A DNA stretch of 64,000 nucleotides from Streptomyces sp. Root1304 (lineage in GTDB: Bacteria; Actinomycetota; Actinomycetes; Streptomycetales; Streptomycetaceae), in the NCBI RefSeq assembly GCF_001426405.1, contig NZ_LMEP01000027.1:41550-105549 (forward strand), given 5' to 3'. The position numbers and the translations under genes were made by a program. The notes under the pieces are model-generated. The model saw only the letters and a list, made by a program, of their open reading frames with translations, made no database searches and had not been told where the DNA came from. Below are positions 36,054 through 44,733 of this stretch, piece by piece. Each line of letters begins with the position of its first letter. Position 1 is the stretch's first letter.

Positions 36054-36266
36054 TCAGAGCAGTCCGCCGGGCTCCGGGGCCTGGAGGGCGCCCTCGGCGC
36101 CTTCGACGGTCTGGTGGAGCACGGGCCCCACGCCGTCCTCCTGGAGGAGGCCGGTGGCACTGCCCAGGGGGCTCTCGGCGGCGTTCGCCTGCGGCGGCGG
36201 GGTGATGAGGGCGGTGACGACGCCTGCGGCGAGGGAGGCGATGGCGAGCATGCTGCGCTTCTTCAT
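36054..36266 (-). CDS. Small secreted hypothetical protein
   Basis: A 70-residue protein with a signal peptide (MKKRSMLAIASLAAGVVTAL..., cleavage near ANA-AE) and a mature part of about 40 residues, acidic, with no cysteine. It resembles the short secreted peptides of unknown role common in Streptomyces. The ribosome site is weak. It lies 30 bp downstream of the DUF6629 gene on the same strand and may be cotranscribed. Confidence 0.6.
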   Translation of the reverse strand: MKKRSMLAIASLAAGVVTALITPPPQANAAESPLGSATGLLQEDGVGPVLHQTVEGAEGALQAPEPGGLL

Positions 36267-36296
36267 GACCGGGTCAACTGCTGAGCGGCCGAGGAG

Positions 36297-36905
36297 TTAC
36301 GGCCGTCTCCGGATCCAGACGAGGATCACCAGCGAGGCCACCGCCGCGAGGGCGCACCAGGTGGAGAGGAACGCCGTGCGCCAGAGCAGGGCGCAGACGC
36401 CCGCCCCGACCCCGGTGACCAGCCCGAGGAGCCTCAGGAGCCGGTCGCGGGCGAGGAGCAGGGCGCCGACGGTGGCGAAGAGGTAGGCGGCGAGGAGGAG
36501 GGGCGCGTACGGGACGCCCACGGCGTATCCGACGGTGTGGGGGCGGATCTCGGCCTCGACCGTGCGGGTGGCGAGGGCGTACGCGAGGAAGCCGGCGGTC
36601 ACGGTTCCGGCGGCGAGCGGGAGGAGCAGGCGCGGCCGGTCGGGGGGCCGGGCGGCGCTCAGGACGCCGAGGGGGACCCACAGGGGCAGCAGCGGGAGGG
36701 CGATCACGGCCCACGCCAGGGTGGCGGGTCCGGACCCGCCGCCGGCGTGCCGGACGGCGGCCTCGACGACCTGGTGGGCGCCGAGGAGCAGCGGCAGCGC
36801 GGCCAGCGGGGCGTCTCCCGGGCGCCGTACGGAGGCGAGGGCGGCCACGCCGACGGCGCCGATCCCGAGGCCCGCCCAGAGGTCGGCCGTCGCACTCCAG
36901 CACAT
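36297..36905 (-). CDS. DUF6629 family membrane protein
   Basis: The 202-residue protein begins MCWSATADL, the hallmark of DUF6629, and has about seven hydrophobic helices with short loops. Function unknown; homologues are small integral membrane proteins in streptomycetes. It is divergent from the AMIN-like gene across about 98 bp. Confidence 0.82.
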   Translation of the reverse strand: MCWSATADLWAGLGIGAVGVAALASVRRPGDAPLAALPLLLGAHQVVEAAVRHAGGGSGPATLAWAVIALPLLPLWVPLGVLSAARPPDRPRLLLPLAAGTVTAGFLAYALATRTVEAEIRPHTVGYAVGVPYAPLLLAAYLFATVGALLLARDRLLRLLGLVTGVGAGVCALLWRTAFLSTWCALAAVASLVILVWIRRRP

Positions 36906-37003
36906 AGCGCCCTTTTACCCCATACCGGTGGGAACCGTACGGTTGTGGTGGATGTCTCTTCCAGTGACATCACTGTCCCCGAGCAGGAGAAACGGGGGAC
37001 GTC

Positions 37004-37519
37004 ATGCGACACCGTCACACCCTCGCGGCCGCGGGCATCCTGTTGACCGCCGGGATCGGCGCGATGATCCCGGCGGGCGCCACCACCACCCCGGCCCGGA
37101 GCACATCGGTCCGGGCCACCGCCCTGGTCGTCGACGCCCGATGGGGCGGCCACGCGACCTTCGACCGGCTCGTGATCGACGTGCGGGGCGCCCTGCCCCC
37201 GGTCACCGTCCGCCCGGTCGACGTGCTGCGCCACGACGGCTCGGGACAGAAGGTCCCGCTGGCGGGGAAGTACTTCCTGGAGATCAGGCTCTCCCCCGCG
37301 GCCGCCCACGACGCCGCCGGGCATTCCGTCCACCAGGGCCCCCGGCTGCTGAAGATCCACCTTCCCGCGCTCAAGGGGGTCGCCCTGACCGGCGACTTCG
37401 AGGGCGTGGTCACCATCGGAGCCGCCTTCGACACCAAGCCCGCCTACAAGACCTTCCGGCTGCACTCGCCGGAGCGGTTCGTGGTCGACATCGCCCACCC
37501 GGTGGGCTGCCGGGCCTGA
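37004..37519 (+). CDS. Secreted AMIN-like domain protein
   Basis: A 171-residue protein: signal peptide (AAAGILLTAGIGAMIPAGA) and one beta-rich AMIN-like domain. FDRLVIDVRGALP..., YFLEIRLSPAA, LTGDFEGVVTIGAAFDTK and FRLHSPERFVVDIAHP are the repeated strands. AMIN-like domains bind cell-wall or polysaccharide partners. GGAG lies upstream of the ATG. There is no lipobox cysteine, so it is released rather than lipid-anchored. Confidence 0.8.
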   Translation: MRHRHTLAAAGILLTAGIGAMIPAGATTTPARSTSVRATALVVDARWGGHATFDRLVIDVRGALPPVTVRPVDVLRHDGSGQKVPLAGKYFLEIRLSPAAAHDAAGHSVHQGPRLLKIHLPALKGVALTGDFEGVVTIGAAFDTKPAYKTFRLHSPERFVVDIAHPVGCRA

Positions 37520-37526
37520 GGGCTCC

Positions 37527-37568
37527 GGGCCCGGGGACCGCCCGTACCGAGAGGCGGCCCCCGGGCCC
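37527..37568. terminator. Bidirectional terminator between AMIN-like and NUDIX genes
   Basis: A 16-bp stem with one mismatch (37527-37542 with 37553-37568) and a 10-nt loop between convergent stops. Confidence 0.75.
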
Positions 37569-37581
37569 GTGCTCCCGGCGC

Positions 37582-38085
37582 TCAGTCCCTCTCGGGACAG
37601 CCTTCCAGGTACACCGGAGTACCGGTCCTGCGGGCGCGGTCGATGCCCGCGAGCCGGGCGAACTCCCGCGGCTCCATCTCCCGCTCCCACTCGTCGAGGG
37701 TGCGCAGGCTGTACTCGCTGTGCTCCTCCGGGTCGAGCACGACACCGGCGATCTGCTCGTCCGTCAGCTCACCGCCGTCGAAGACGAAACCGATGTGGTT
37801 GGCCGGCCACTCCTCGCCCCGGTCGACGACGAAGTGGGTGCCGAGGAGGCGGGGTTCGCCGGTGAAGGTGATCCCGGTCTCCTCGTGGCACTCGCGTACG
37901 GCCGTCTCCCAGGGGGTCTCCCCCGGGTCCATGTTGCCGCCGGGCCACTGCCACATCTCGGTGCGGTAGCTGGCGCGCAGCTGGAACGGGCGGCCTCCGG
38001 TGTCGGTGAAGTAGAGGCAGGCGTACGCCGTCGCTCTCGGCAGGGTCGCGACGTACTCGACGGGCGGCAGCCAGATGTTCGCCAT
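37582..38085 (-). CDS. NUDIX hydrolase
   Basis: The 167-residue NUDIX protein has the full Nudix box (G-x5-E-x7-REUxEExGU) in the segment from GGNMDPGE to RECHEETGITF. It hydrolyses a nucleoside diphosphate linked to another moiety. Residues after about 110 (DEQIAGVVLDPEEHSEYSL) resemble substrate-specificity loops of actinobacterial MutT-like enzymes. The substrate is not defined. Confidence 0.92.
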   Translation of the reverse strand: MANIWLPPVEYVATLPRATAYACLYFTDTGGRPFQLRASYRTEMWQWPGGNMDPGETPWETAVRECHEETGITFTGEPRLLGTHFVVDRGEEWPANHIGFVFDGGELTDEQIAGVVLDPEEHSEYSLRTLDEWEREMEPREFARLAGIDRARRTGTPVYLEGCPERD

Positions 38086-38224
38086 GGGCGGTTCTCTTTC
38101 GACGGGCCGATGGGATCACCCCCCATCCAAGCGGTCCCGGGCCCGCCGCCCGTTCGCTCGCGGGTGGATCACCGGATCGTGTGATCACCACCGGGCCCCG
38201 GTGCCGCTCGCGCCGGCCGGAAGG

Positions 38225-38905
38225 TCAGGCGGTGGAGACCAGCCCCGTCTCGTACGCGATGATCACCAGCTGCACCCGGTCGCGGGCCTCCAGTTTGGCG
38301 AGGAGGCGGGTGACATAGGTCTTCGCGGTGGCGACGCTGATGTGGAGAGCGGCGGCGACCTCGGTGTTGGAGAGACCCCGTCCGACCAGGGTGAGGACCT
38401 CGCGCTCACGGCCGGTGATGCCCTCGGTGCCGCGGCGCGGCGCGGCCGGGGCCGTCCGGGGGCGGCCGGTGAACTCCTTGATGAGACGGCCGGTCACGCT
38501 CGGCGCGATCAGCGCGTCCCCGGAGGCGACGACGCGGACGGCGGCGAGGATGTCGTCCAGCGCCATGTCCTTGACGAGGAACCCCGACGCGCCCGCGTGC
38601 AGCGCCCCGTACACGTGGTCGTCGTCGTCGAAGGTGGTGAGGACGACCACACGGGCGCCGGTGGGGCCCGCGGTGATGCGGCGGGTCGCCTCGATGCCGT
38701 CCGTGCCGGGCATCCGCAGGTCCATGACCACGACATCGGCGCCGGTCTCCTCGGTGAGGCGGACGGCCTCGGCCCCGTCCGCCGCCTCGCCGACGACGAG
38801 GAGGTCCGGAATGTCGGTGATGACCATGCGGAGCGCGGTCCGCACCAGGGGCTGGTCATCGGCGAGGACGACCCGGACGGGCCGGTCGGTGGTGGTCTCG
38901 CTCAT
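38225..38905 (-). CDS. NarL/LuxR family response regulator
   Basis: A 226-residue regulator: receiver domain (about 8-125) with phospho-acceptor Asp in VVVMDLRMPGTDG and Lys in FLVKDMA, then a LuxR-type HTH (about 155-220, GITGREREVLTLVGRGLSNTEVAAALHIS). Its start overlaps the stop of the kinase gene as ATGA at 38902-38905. The divergent ABC transporter genes, 133 bp from the kinase start, are the likely target. Confidence 0.94.
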   Translation of the reverse strand: MSETTTDRPVRVVLADDQPLVRTALRMVITDIPDLLVVGEAADGAEAVRLTEETGADVVVMDLRMPGTDGIEATRRITAGPTGARVVVLTTFDDDDHVYGALHAGASGFLVKDMALDDILAAVRVVASGDALIAPSVTGRLIKEFTGRPRTAPAAPRRGTEGITGREREVLTLVGRGLSNTEVAAALHISVATAKTYVTRLLAKLEARDRVQLVIIAYETGLVSTA

Positions 38906-40149
38906 CGGGTGGTGGCTCCTGTGGGGAGGGGAAGGCCGGCGGTGACGCGGTAGCCGCCGCCGGGGCGGGGACCCGCGTCGAACTCTCCGTGCAGCAGGGT
39001 GACGCGTTCCCGCATGCCGACGAGGCCGTAGCCGACCCCGCCGCCCCGGGCACGGGCGCCTCCTGGGGTGGCGGCGTGTGCCGGGCCCGGGTCCTCGACA
39101 CAGATGATGAGGAAGCCGGGGTCGCTCCGGTCGACGGTGACCGTGCAGCAGTCGGCGCCCGAGTGCCGTACGACGTTGGTGACGGACTCCTGGACGACGC
39201 GGAAGGCGGACAGGTCGATGTCCTGCGGCAGCGGCCGGGGTTCCCCGATCCGGCTGACGAGGACGCGGACGCCGGCGGAGGCGGTCGCCTCGGCGAGCCG
39301 GTCGAGCGCGGCAAGGCCCGGCATCTCGGGCAGTCCATCACCGGCGGGACGCGGTCCGGGGTCGCCCGGCTCCTCGGTGCGCAGCGCGCCGAGCATCCTG
39401 CGCAGTCCGGCGAGCGTCTCGCGGCTCGCCGTCTCGATCTCGGTGAGGGCCTGCCGGGCCTGGGCTGGCTGGGTCTCGATGACCCGCCGGGCGGCACCGG
39501 CCTGGAGGGCCACTATGCCGATGCTGTGGGCGACCGTGTCGTGCATCTCGCGGGCGATCCGGAGCCGTTCGGAGGTGACGGCCCGTGCGGCGTCCTGGGC
39601 GCGGGTCCGTTCCGCGTAGGCCCGGCTCTGGCCCTCCGAACGGCCGAGCAGCCAGGCGACGACGGCGGTGAGGGCGACGGCGAGGCCGTCGGTGGTGCCG
39701 ACGGTCCAGCCGGAGAGCAGCCGGACCACGAGGTATCCGGCGACGAGGCCGAGGGCGAGGAGGAGCGCCTGCCCGGCCTCACGGGGCGGTCGGGCGGCGG
39801 CGATGGTGTAGAGCGCGACGTCCACGGCGAGGTACTGCGCGAACGGGATGGCGACGACGCCGAGCGGGGTACTGCAGACCACCGCGGCCACGAGCAGGTA
39901 CCGGAGGGACGCGGTCGGACGACGGGTCAGGAGTGCGCAGCCGCGCAGCGCGAGGCCGGTGGCGAGGAGCAGCACGGTGACGCCGTCCCAGCGCGGGATG
40001 ATCACGCCCGCCATGACGTCGGCCGACGCCTGGCCGGGCAGCCGGATGCGGAGGAGGAGGGTGAAGACCATTCCCGCGAACCAGGCGACCGCGGCCCACC
40101 CACCGGGGGTGACCCTTCTGAGGAGCGGGGCTGACGAGGTGGCGGACAT
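38902..40149 (-). CDS. Sensor histidine kinase (HisKA_3 type)
   Basis: A 415-residue membrane kinase: five or six N-terminal membrane helices (about 15-165) without a large extracellular loop, a HisKA_3 dimerisation domain with phospho-His in REMHDTVAHSIGIV, and an HATPase domain (about 300-405: VVQESVTNVVRHSGA, GYGLVGMRERV). Sensors of this layout usually detect membrane stress or are coupled to an ABC transporter. ATG 40149 is the last in-frame candidate before the helices. ATGA overlap couples it to the response regulator. Confidence 0.92.
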   Translation of the reverse strand: MSATSSAPLLRRVTPGGWAAVAWFAGMVFTLLLRIRLPGQASADVMAGVIIPRWDGVTVLLLATGLALRGCALLTRRPTASLRYLLVAAVVCSTPLGVVAIPFAQYLAVDVALYTIAAARPPREAGQALLLALGLVAGYLVVRLLSGWTVGTTDGLAVALTAVVAWLLGRSEGQSRAYAERTRAQDAARAVTSERLRIAREMHDTVAHSIGIVALQAGAARRVIETQPAQARQALTEIETASRETLAGLRRMLGALRTEEPGDPGPRPAGDGLPEMPGLAALDRLAEATASAGVRVLVSRIGEPRPLPQDIDLSAFRVVQESVTNVVRHSGADCCTVTVDRSDPGFLIICVEDPGPAHAATPGGARARGGGVGYGLVGMRERVTLLHGEFDAGPRPGGGYRVTAGLPLPTGATTR

Positions 40150-40282
40150 GCGGTGATCGTAGGGGGCGGGGCCCGGGACGGTCATCGGACCGTGGGTGTA
40201 CGACCCCGGGTGACAGGGCGGGCGCCGATTGTCGGCGCTGGTCCGATGCCGGGGACGGGGGCCGGTCGGCATGGTGGTGGGC

Positions 40283-41191
40283 ATGATCGAAGTCAGGGAA
40301 CTCACCAAGAAGTACGGCGCCGCGACCGCCGTGGACGCGCTCGACTTCACCGTCCGGCCGGGGCTCGTGACCGGTTTCCTCGGGCCGAACGGTTCTGGCA
40401 AGAGCACCACCCTCCGGCTGGTCCTCGGGCTGCACGCGCCGACCCGGGGCTCGGTGACGGTCGACGGACGGCCGTTCGCGGACCGGCCGCGGGGGCTGCG
40501 GCACGTCGGCGCGCTCCTCGACGCCGGGGACATGCACGGCGGGCGGACCGCACGGGCCCATCTGGCGGTGCTGGCGCGGAGCAACCGCATCCCGCTCGCC
40601 CGGGTGGACGCGGTCCTGGAGGAGGTCGGCCTCTCCGGGGTCGCCCGGCGCCGGATCGGCGGCTACTCGCTCGGGATGCGGCAGCGGCTCGGGATCGCGG
40701 GGGCGCTGCTCGGCGATCCGCCGGTGCTGCTGTTCGACGAGCCGCTCAACGGCCTCGACCCGGAGGGCGTGAAGTGGGTGCGGGGGCTGTTCCGGCGGCT
40801 GGCCTCGGAGGGCCGGACGGTCTTCGTCTCCAGCCATCTGATGACCGAGATGGAGCACACGGCGGACGAGCTGGTCGTCATCGGCCGGGGCGCCCTGATC
40901 GCGGCCGAAGGCCTGTCGGAGTTCGCCGCGCGCGGCGCGCGGCCCTGCGTGACGGTGGGCGGCCCCGACCTCTCGGCGCTGACGCCGTCGCTGCTCGCGG
41001 AGGGGGCGCACGTGGTGACGGAGCACGGCCGGCTGACGGTGACGGGGTTCTCCGCCGCCCGGATCGGTGAACTCGCCCTGGCGCACCGGGTGGCGCTCGA
41101 CGAGCTGACCTCGCGCACCGCCTCCCTGGAGGAGGCGTTCATGGAACTGACCGCCGACCGTGTCGAATACCTGGCGGGAGACGCCCGATGA
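40283..41191 (+). CDS. ABC transporter ATP-binding protein
   Basis: The 302-residue ATPase has Walker A GPNGSGKST, signature YSLGMRQRLGIAGALL, Walker B VLLFDEPLNGLDPEG and the switch His in VSSHLMTEM, with a C-terminal DrrA-type extension. It powers a two-component exporter with the permease encoded next (ATGA overlap at 41188-41191). The gene is divergent from a HisKA_3 two-component system, a common bacitracin/lantibiotic-resistance-like layout. Confidence 0.94.
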   Translation: MIEVRELTKKYGAATAVDALDFTVRPGLVTGFLGPNGSGKSTTLRLVLGLHAPTRGSVTVDGRPFADRPRGLRHVGALLDAGDMHGGRTARAHLAVLARSNRIPLARVDAVLEEVGLSGVARRRIGGYSLGMRQRLGIAGALLGDPPVLLFDEPLNGLDPEGVKWVRGLFRRLASEGRTVFVSSHLMTEMEHTADELVVIGRGALIAAEGLSEFAARGARPCVTVGGPDLSALTPSLLAEGAHVVTEHGRLTVTGFSAARIGELALAHRVALDELTSRTASLEEAFMELTADRVEYLAGDAR

Positions 41192-42048
41192 CCGAAATCG
41201 CCGTTGCCACCGCGGAGCCCCGTACCGTCGGCTCCCGTGTCGAGGAGCCCGCCGCCCGGTTCCGGGACCTGCTCGCGTCGGAGTGGCTGAAGCTGTGGTC
41301 GCTGCGGTCCACCGGCTGCTCGCTGCTGCTGAGCGCGCTGGCCGTGATCGCCTTCAACGTCGGCACCGCGTGGGACCACTACCGGTACTGGTGGCAGTAC
41401 GGTCCCCAGGGCCGTGCGGACTTCGTGGCGAACGAGATGGCCCTGGGCGACGCGTTCACCGGGAACGCCTCGACCGTCCTGATCCTGTGCGCCGCCGCCA
41501 TGGGAGCGGTGGCGGTGGTGGGCGAGTACGGGAGCGGTCTGATCCGTACGAGCTTCGCGGCGGTGCCCGCGCGGAGCGCGCTGATGTCGGCGAAGGTGCT
41601 GGTCGTCGCGGTGGTGCAGACCGGGTTCGGGGCGGTGGTCGCGGGCGTTTCGTTCTGGCTGTCGCAGGCCGTCCTTTCGGTGCGGGACGCGGGGCTGCCG
41701 ATCACGCATCCGGGGGCGCTCCGGCTCGTGGTGGCGTCGGCGCTGCTCGCGCCGGTGTGCGCGGTGACGGGGATGGCGCTCGGTGCGCTGCTGCGGCGCA
41801 GCGCGGTCTCCGTCGTGGGGTCGGTGCTGCTGCTGTTGTTCGTGCCGATGGTGCTGAGCGAGCGGCGTCACGCGACCGCGGTGCTCGCGCACACGACACC
41901 GCTGAAGGCCTGGCAGCGGCTCGCGGCGCCGGGGGCGTTCGAGCAGCCGTATCCGTGGACGGCGGGGGGCGCGTGGCTGGTGTTCGCGCTGTGGGCGGTG
42001 GGCGCGGCGGTGGTGACGGTGCTGGCGGTGCGCCGCCGGGACCAGTGA
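41188..42048 (+). CDS. ABC transporter permease (ABC-2 type)
   Basis: A 286-residue ABC-2 permease with a cytoplasmic N-terminus of about 35 residues and six membrane helices (first SLLLSALAVIAF, a long loop, then AMGAVAVVGEYGSGLIRTSFAAVPAR, the family motif). It forms an exporter with the overlapping ATPase gene. The substrate may be a cell-envelope antibiotic or lipid (inference from the adjacent kinase). Its stop faces the BrkB gene 6 bp away. Confidence 0.92.
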   Translation: MTEIAVATAEPRTVGSRVEEPAARFRDLLASEWLKLWSLRSTGCSLLLSALAVIAFNVGTAWDHYRYWWQYGPQGRADFVANEMALGDAFTGNASTVLILCAAAMGAVAVVGEYGSGLIRTSFAAVPARSALMSAKVLVVAVVQTGFGAVVAGVSFWLSQAVLSVRDAGLPITHPGALRLVVASALLAPVCAVTGMALGALLRRSAVSVVGSVLLLLFVPMVLSERRHATAVLAHTTPLKAWQRLAAPGAFEQPYPWTAGGAWLVFALWAVGAAVVTVLAVRRRDQ

Positions 42049-42054
42049 GCTCCG

Positions 42055-42921
42055 CTACTCGGCGGACGGACGGCCGCGGAGCCGTCGCGCGATGAGGAGT
42101 TCGTGGACGAGGCGCCCGGCGAGGGCGCCTCCGTACACGACGAAGCCGACGCCGACGAGCCAGGACTGGAGGACGAGGACGGTGCCGAACTGGCCGTACG
42201 TCACCGCGTTCGAGGCGATCAGGGGCGAGAAGACGAGCTGGGAGAAGATCCGCAGCCCCAGCAGCCCGAGCGCGGTGAGGGCGGCTCCGGGGGCGAGGGC
42301 GCGCCAGCGGATGCGGCCGCAGAGCAGGAAGCGCTGCGACCACCAGAAGAAGACGAAGGTGCCGACGAGGTCGGCGAGGGCGACCAGGGCGGTGACCGCG
42401 GCCGGGGACTCGGCGGGTGCCGGGGTGGCGACGAAGAGGAGGAGGCAGGCGACGAGGACGGCGAGCCAGACGACGTGCCGCCACATGGTGTGCCAGCGGG
42501 CGGTGGGGAGGTCCCAGGCCCGCTCGTACCCGGTCTGTACGGCGGATCCGAAGGTGACGCCGAAGGCGGCGAGGGCGGCGAGACCGAAGGCGGTGGTGCG
42601 TTGCAGGGCCGCTCCCGGCTGGCCGAAGAGCCGCTCGACCTGCTCCTGCGAGACCTCCGAGACGCCGAGGCCCTGGACGAGCCAGCGGGCGAAGCCCTGG
42701 CCGCGGGCGAGGTCGGCCGCGGCGACCACGATGAGGAGCGGGACGAGGGTGAGCAGGCTGAGCGCGGCGAAGCCCATGGCGCGGTGCATGAGTTCCATGG
42801 CACGGCCGCGGTTCCAGGCGAGCCCGAGGGGCGAGGCGCTGACCTGGGTGTACAGGCGCTGGAACCAGTGGCCGTTGTCGGTGGGGGCACCGTCGCGCGG
42901 CGGACCGGGTGTGGAGGGCAT
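42055..42921 (-). CDS. YihY/BrkB family membrane protein
   Basis: The 288-residue protein has six hydrophobic helices, with RAMGFAALSLLTLVPLLIVVAA and the C-terminal pattern LVGVGFVVYGGALAGRLVHELLIARRL found in YihY/BrkB proteins (formerly annotated RNase BN). Function is unclear; some members affect serum resistance or envelope transport. It ends 6 bp from the permease stop, with no room for a separate terminator. Confidence 0.88.
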   Translation of the reverse strand: MPSTPGPPRDGAPTDNGHWFQRLYTQVSASPLGLAWNRGRAMELMHRAMGFAALSLLTLVPLLIVVAAADLARGQGFARWLVQGLGVSEVSQEQVERLFGQPGAALQRTTAFGLAALAAFGVTFGSAVQTGYERAWDLPTARWHTMWRHVVWLAVLVACLLLFVATPAPAESPAAVTALVALADLVGTFVFFWWSQRFLLCGRIRWRALAPGAALTALGLLGLRIFSQLVFSPLIASNAVTYGQFGTVLVLQSWLVGVGFVVYGGALAGRLVHELLIARRLRGRPSAE

Positions 42922-43035
42922 GCCTCGTTCGGTACCCGGCCGGGCGGCGGGCCATCTCCCGGTGCGGCCGAACGGGTGCAGGGCGGGGCGGGCGCGCGCC
43001 CTCGGATCACGGGCCGGGGGGCCGTCCGCCGGGTG

Positions 43036-43509
43036 TCAGTGGCCGAGCGGGCGGGCGCCGGGGCCGGGGCGGACGGTGACGTCGCGGGCGGTGAGCGTGG
43101 CCCGTTCCTCGCCCTCGCACCGGACGACGACGCGGACGGGGGCGTCGCAGTCGGCGTGCCGGATGTCGAGGACGGGCCCCTCGGGCTCTCCGGCGTGCGT
43201 GTCGCCCCACTGTTTGAGGGCGAGGAGTACGGGCCAGAGGTCGATGCCCTTCGGGGTGAGCCGGTACTCGTACCGGGTCCGGGCGCCGGGTTCGCGGTAG
43301 GGCTCGGCGCGCAGGACCTCCGCGGTGACGAGCTTGCGGAGCCGGTCGGCGAGGACGGCCTCGGAGAGTCCGAGGTGCCGGCGGAACTCGTCGTAACGGC
43401 GTACCCCGTTGAAGGCGTCCCGCAGGATCAGCAGGGTCCACTTCTCGCCCACGAGGTCCAGGGTGCGCCGGACCGGGCAGTTCTCCGTGTCGGTCTCCAG
43501 CCACTTCAT
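43036..43509 (-). CDS. HxlR family transcriptional regulator
   Basis: The 157-residue winged-helix protein contains the HxlR signature: CPVRRTLDLVGEKWTLLILRDAFNGVRRYDEFRRHLGLSEAVLADRLRKLV, with a conserved Cys near the N-terminus that can act as a redox or electrophile sensor. ATG 43509 is used; GTG 43515 two codons upstream is possible. The gene is divergent from a PaaI thioesterase, its likely target. Confidence 0.9.
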   Translation of the reverse strand: MKWLETDTENCPVRRTLDLVGEKWTLLILRDAFNGVRRYDEFRRHLGLSEAVLADRLRKLVTAEVLRAEPYREPGARTRYEYRLTPKGIDLWPVLLALKQWGDTHAGEPEGPVLDIRHADCDAPVRVVVRCEGEERATLTARDVTVRPGPGARPLGH

Positions 43510-43527
43510 CGTCACACTCTAGCCACC

Positions 43528-43568
43528 TGACTCTGCCGTTGACAGTCAGCTCGGGCCACAGCTAGCTT
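43528..43568 (+). promoter_or_regulatory. Promoter of the thioesterase gene with overlapping inverted repeat
   Basis: TTGACA (43539-43544) and TAGCTT (43563-43568) are spaced 18 bp. TGACT (43528-43532) and AGTCA (43544-43548) are inverted arms that straddle the -35, a plausible HxlR operator. Confidence 0.5.
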
Positions 43569-43621
43569 CGCCGTACAGAGCCAGCTGGGAGCCAGCCGGC
43601 CACGGCGGGCGGAGAGCGGTC

Positions 43622-44137
43622 ATGGCACGGACGCGTACGGTCGAGTGGGAGGACGCCGGAGCCACCGCGCGCGCCGCCGCGACGATGGCCGGGCTGGACT
43701 TCCTGCGGGAGATCGTGGCGGGCCGGCTGCCCGGACCCCCGATCGCCTCACTCCTCGGCTTCAGCCTGGAGGAGGTCGAGGACGGGCGCGCCGTGTTCGT
43801 CCTGGAGCCGGGCGAGGAGCACTACAACCCGATCGGGAGCGTGCACGGCGGGGTGTACGCGACCCTGCTGGACTCGGCCACCGGCTGCGCGGTGCACTCC
43901 ACGCTCCCGCAGGGCATGGCCTACACCTCGCTCGATCTGTCGACCCGCTTCCTGCGGCCGCTCACGACCGCCACGGGCAAGGTCCGCGCGATCGGCACGG
44001 TGATCTCACGGGGCCGCAGGACGGCGCTCGCCGAGGCGGGGCTGTACGACGCGGAGGACCGTCTGCTCGGCCACGCGACGAGCACGTGCATGCTCTTCCC
44101 GGTCCCGGCGGAGGGATCCGGGGGCACGCGCGCGTAA
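43622..44137 (+). CDS. PaaI/hotdog-fold thioesterase
   Basis: A 171-residue hotdog-fold protein with the PaaI active-site segment HYNPIGSVHGGVYATLLDSATGCAV (the Asn and HGG) and YTSLDLSTRFLRPL. It hydrolyses an acyl- or aryl-CoA thioester. GGAGAG precedes the ATG. It is monocistronic and divergent from hxlR, which suggests induction by an aromatic or electrophilic compound. Confidence 0.9.
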   Translation: MARTRTVEWEDAGATARAAATMAGLDFLREIVAGRLPGPPIASLLGFSLEEVEDGRAVFVLEPGEEHYNPIGSVHGGVYATLLDSATGCAVHSTLPQGMAYTSLDLSTRFLRPLTTATGKVRAIGTVISRGRRTALAEAGLYDAEDRLLGHATSTCMLFPVPAEGSGGTRA

Positions 44138-44231
44138 CCCGGGCGCGCGCACGCGTGGGGCGGGCCCCGGGCACGCGTGTGTGGGGCCTGGGCGTGCGGG
44201 GCGGCGGTACGCGCCCGGGCGGGCGCACCGG

Positions 44232-44597
44232 TCAGCGGTGGCCGGGGACCGGCCGGGTGCGGGTGCAGCCGTCCGGGGCGACGTCGGGGACGCCGTTGGC
44301 CTGGAGGGCGGCGCTCACCAGGGTGGCGAGCAGGTCGATGTCCGAGCCCATGTCCAGACGGACCGTCACCCACCCGGAACCGGCTCGGAGGCGTACCGCG
44401 CTCGACCCGAGGAGCGCGTGGCGCAGCTTCGCGACCATGGCGCGGGTGAGGTGGACGTCGGCCTCGTGCTCACCGTGGAAATGCACGATCTCCTGCGTCG
44501 CGGTGCCCAGTCCGAGCGCGGCGCCGCAATGGGCGCGGGCGGGGGTCAGCGAGGGCCAGCTCATCAGACGTTCACTGGCATGCCTGGCCGTGTTCAT
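44232..44597 (-). CDS. Luciferase-domain (DUF5519-like) protein
   Basis: A 121-residue protein whose core (ALGLGTATQEIVHFHGEHEADVHLTRAMVAKL, then GSGWVTVRLDMGSDIDLLATLVSAA) matches the small luciferase-family domain: a conserved H-x-H after an EI pair, an ADxxL segment and a GWVT strand. This domain, found in many actinobacteria, has no known enzymatic role. The start at 44597 lacks a clear ribosome site; a later ATG (MSWPSL) is possible. Confidence 0.65.
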   Translation of the reverse strand: MNTARHASERLMSWPSLTPARAHCGAALGLGTATQEIVHFHGEHEADVHLTRAMVAKLRHALLGSSAVRLRAGSGWVTVRLDMGSDIDLLATLVSAALQANGVPDVAPDGCTRTRPVPGHR

Positions 44598-44733
44598 ACG
44601 AGGAGCGTGACGGTCGCCGGGGCCGCGCACAAGCGTCCTGCCGGAAGAATCCCGCTCGGGCGTGAATCCCGCCGCGCCCGGGGACGGTGTGACCGTGCGT
44701 CACCTTCGCCCGTGGGGCGGAAGTGACGCGGTG

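Noticed and set aside
44138..44219. Imperfect GC palindrome after the thioesterase gene
   Set aside because: Ten-bp arms more than 60 bp apart in a stretch of CGCG low complexity; no convincing terminator.
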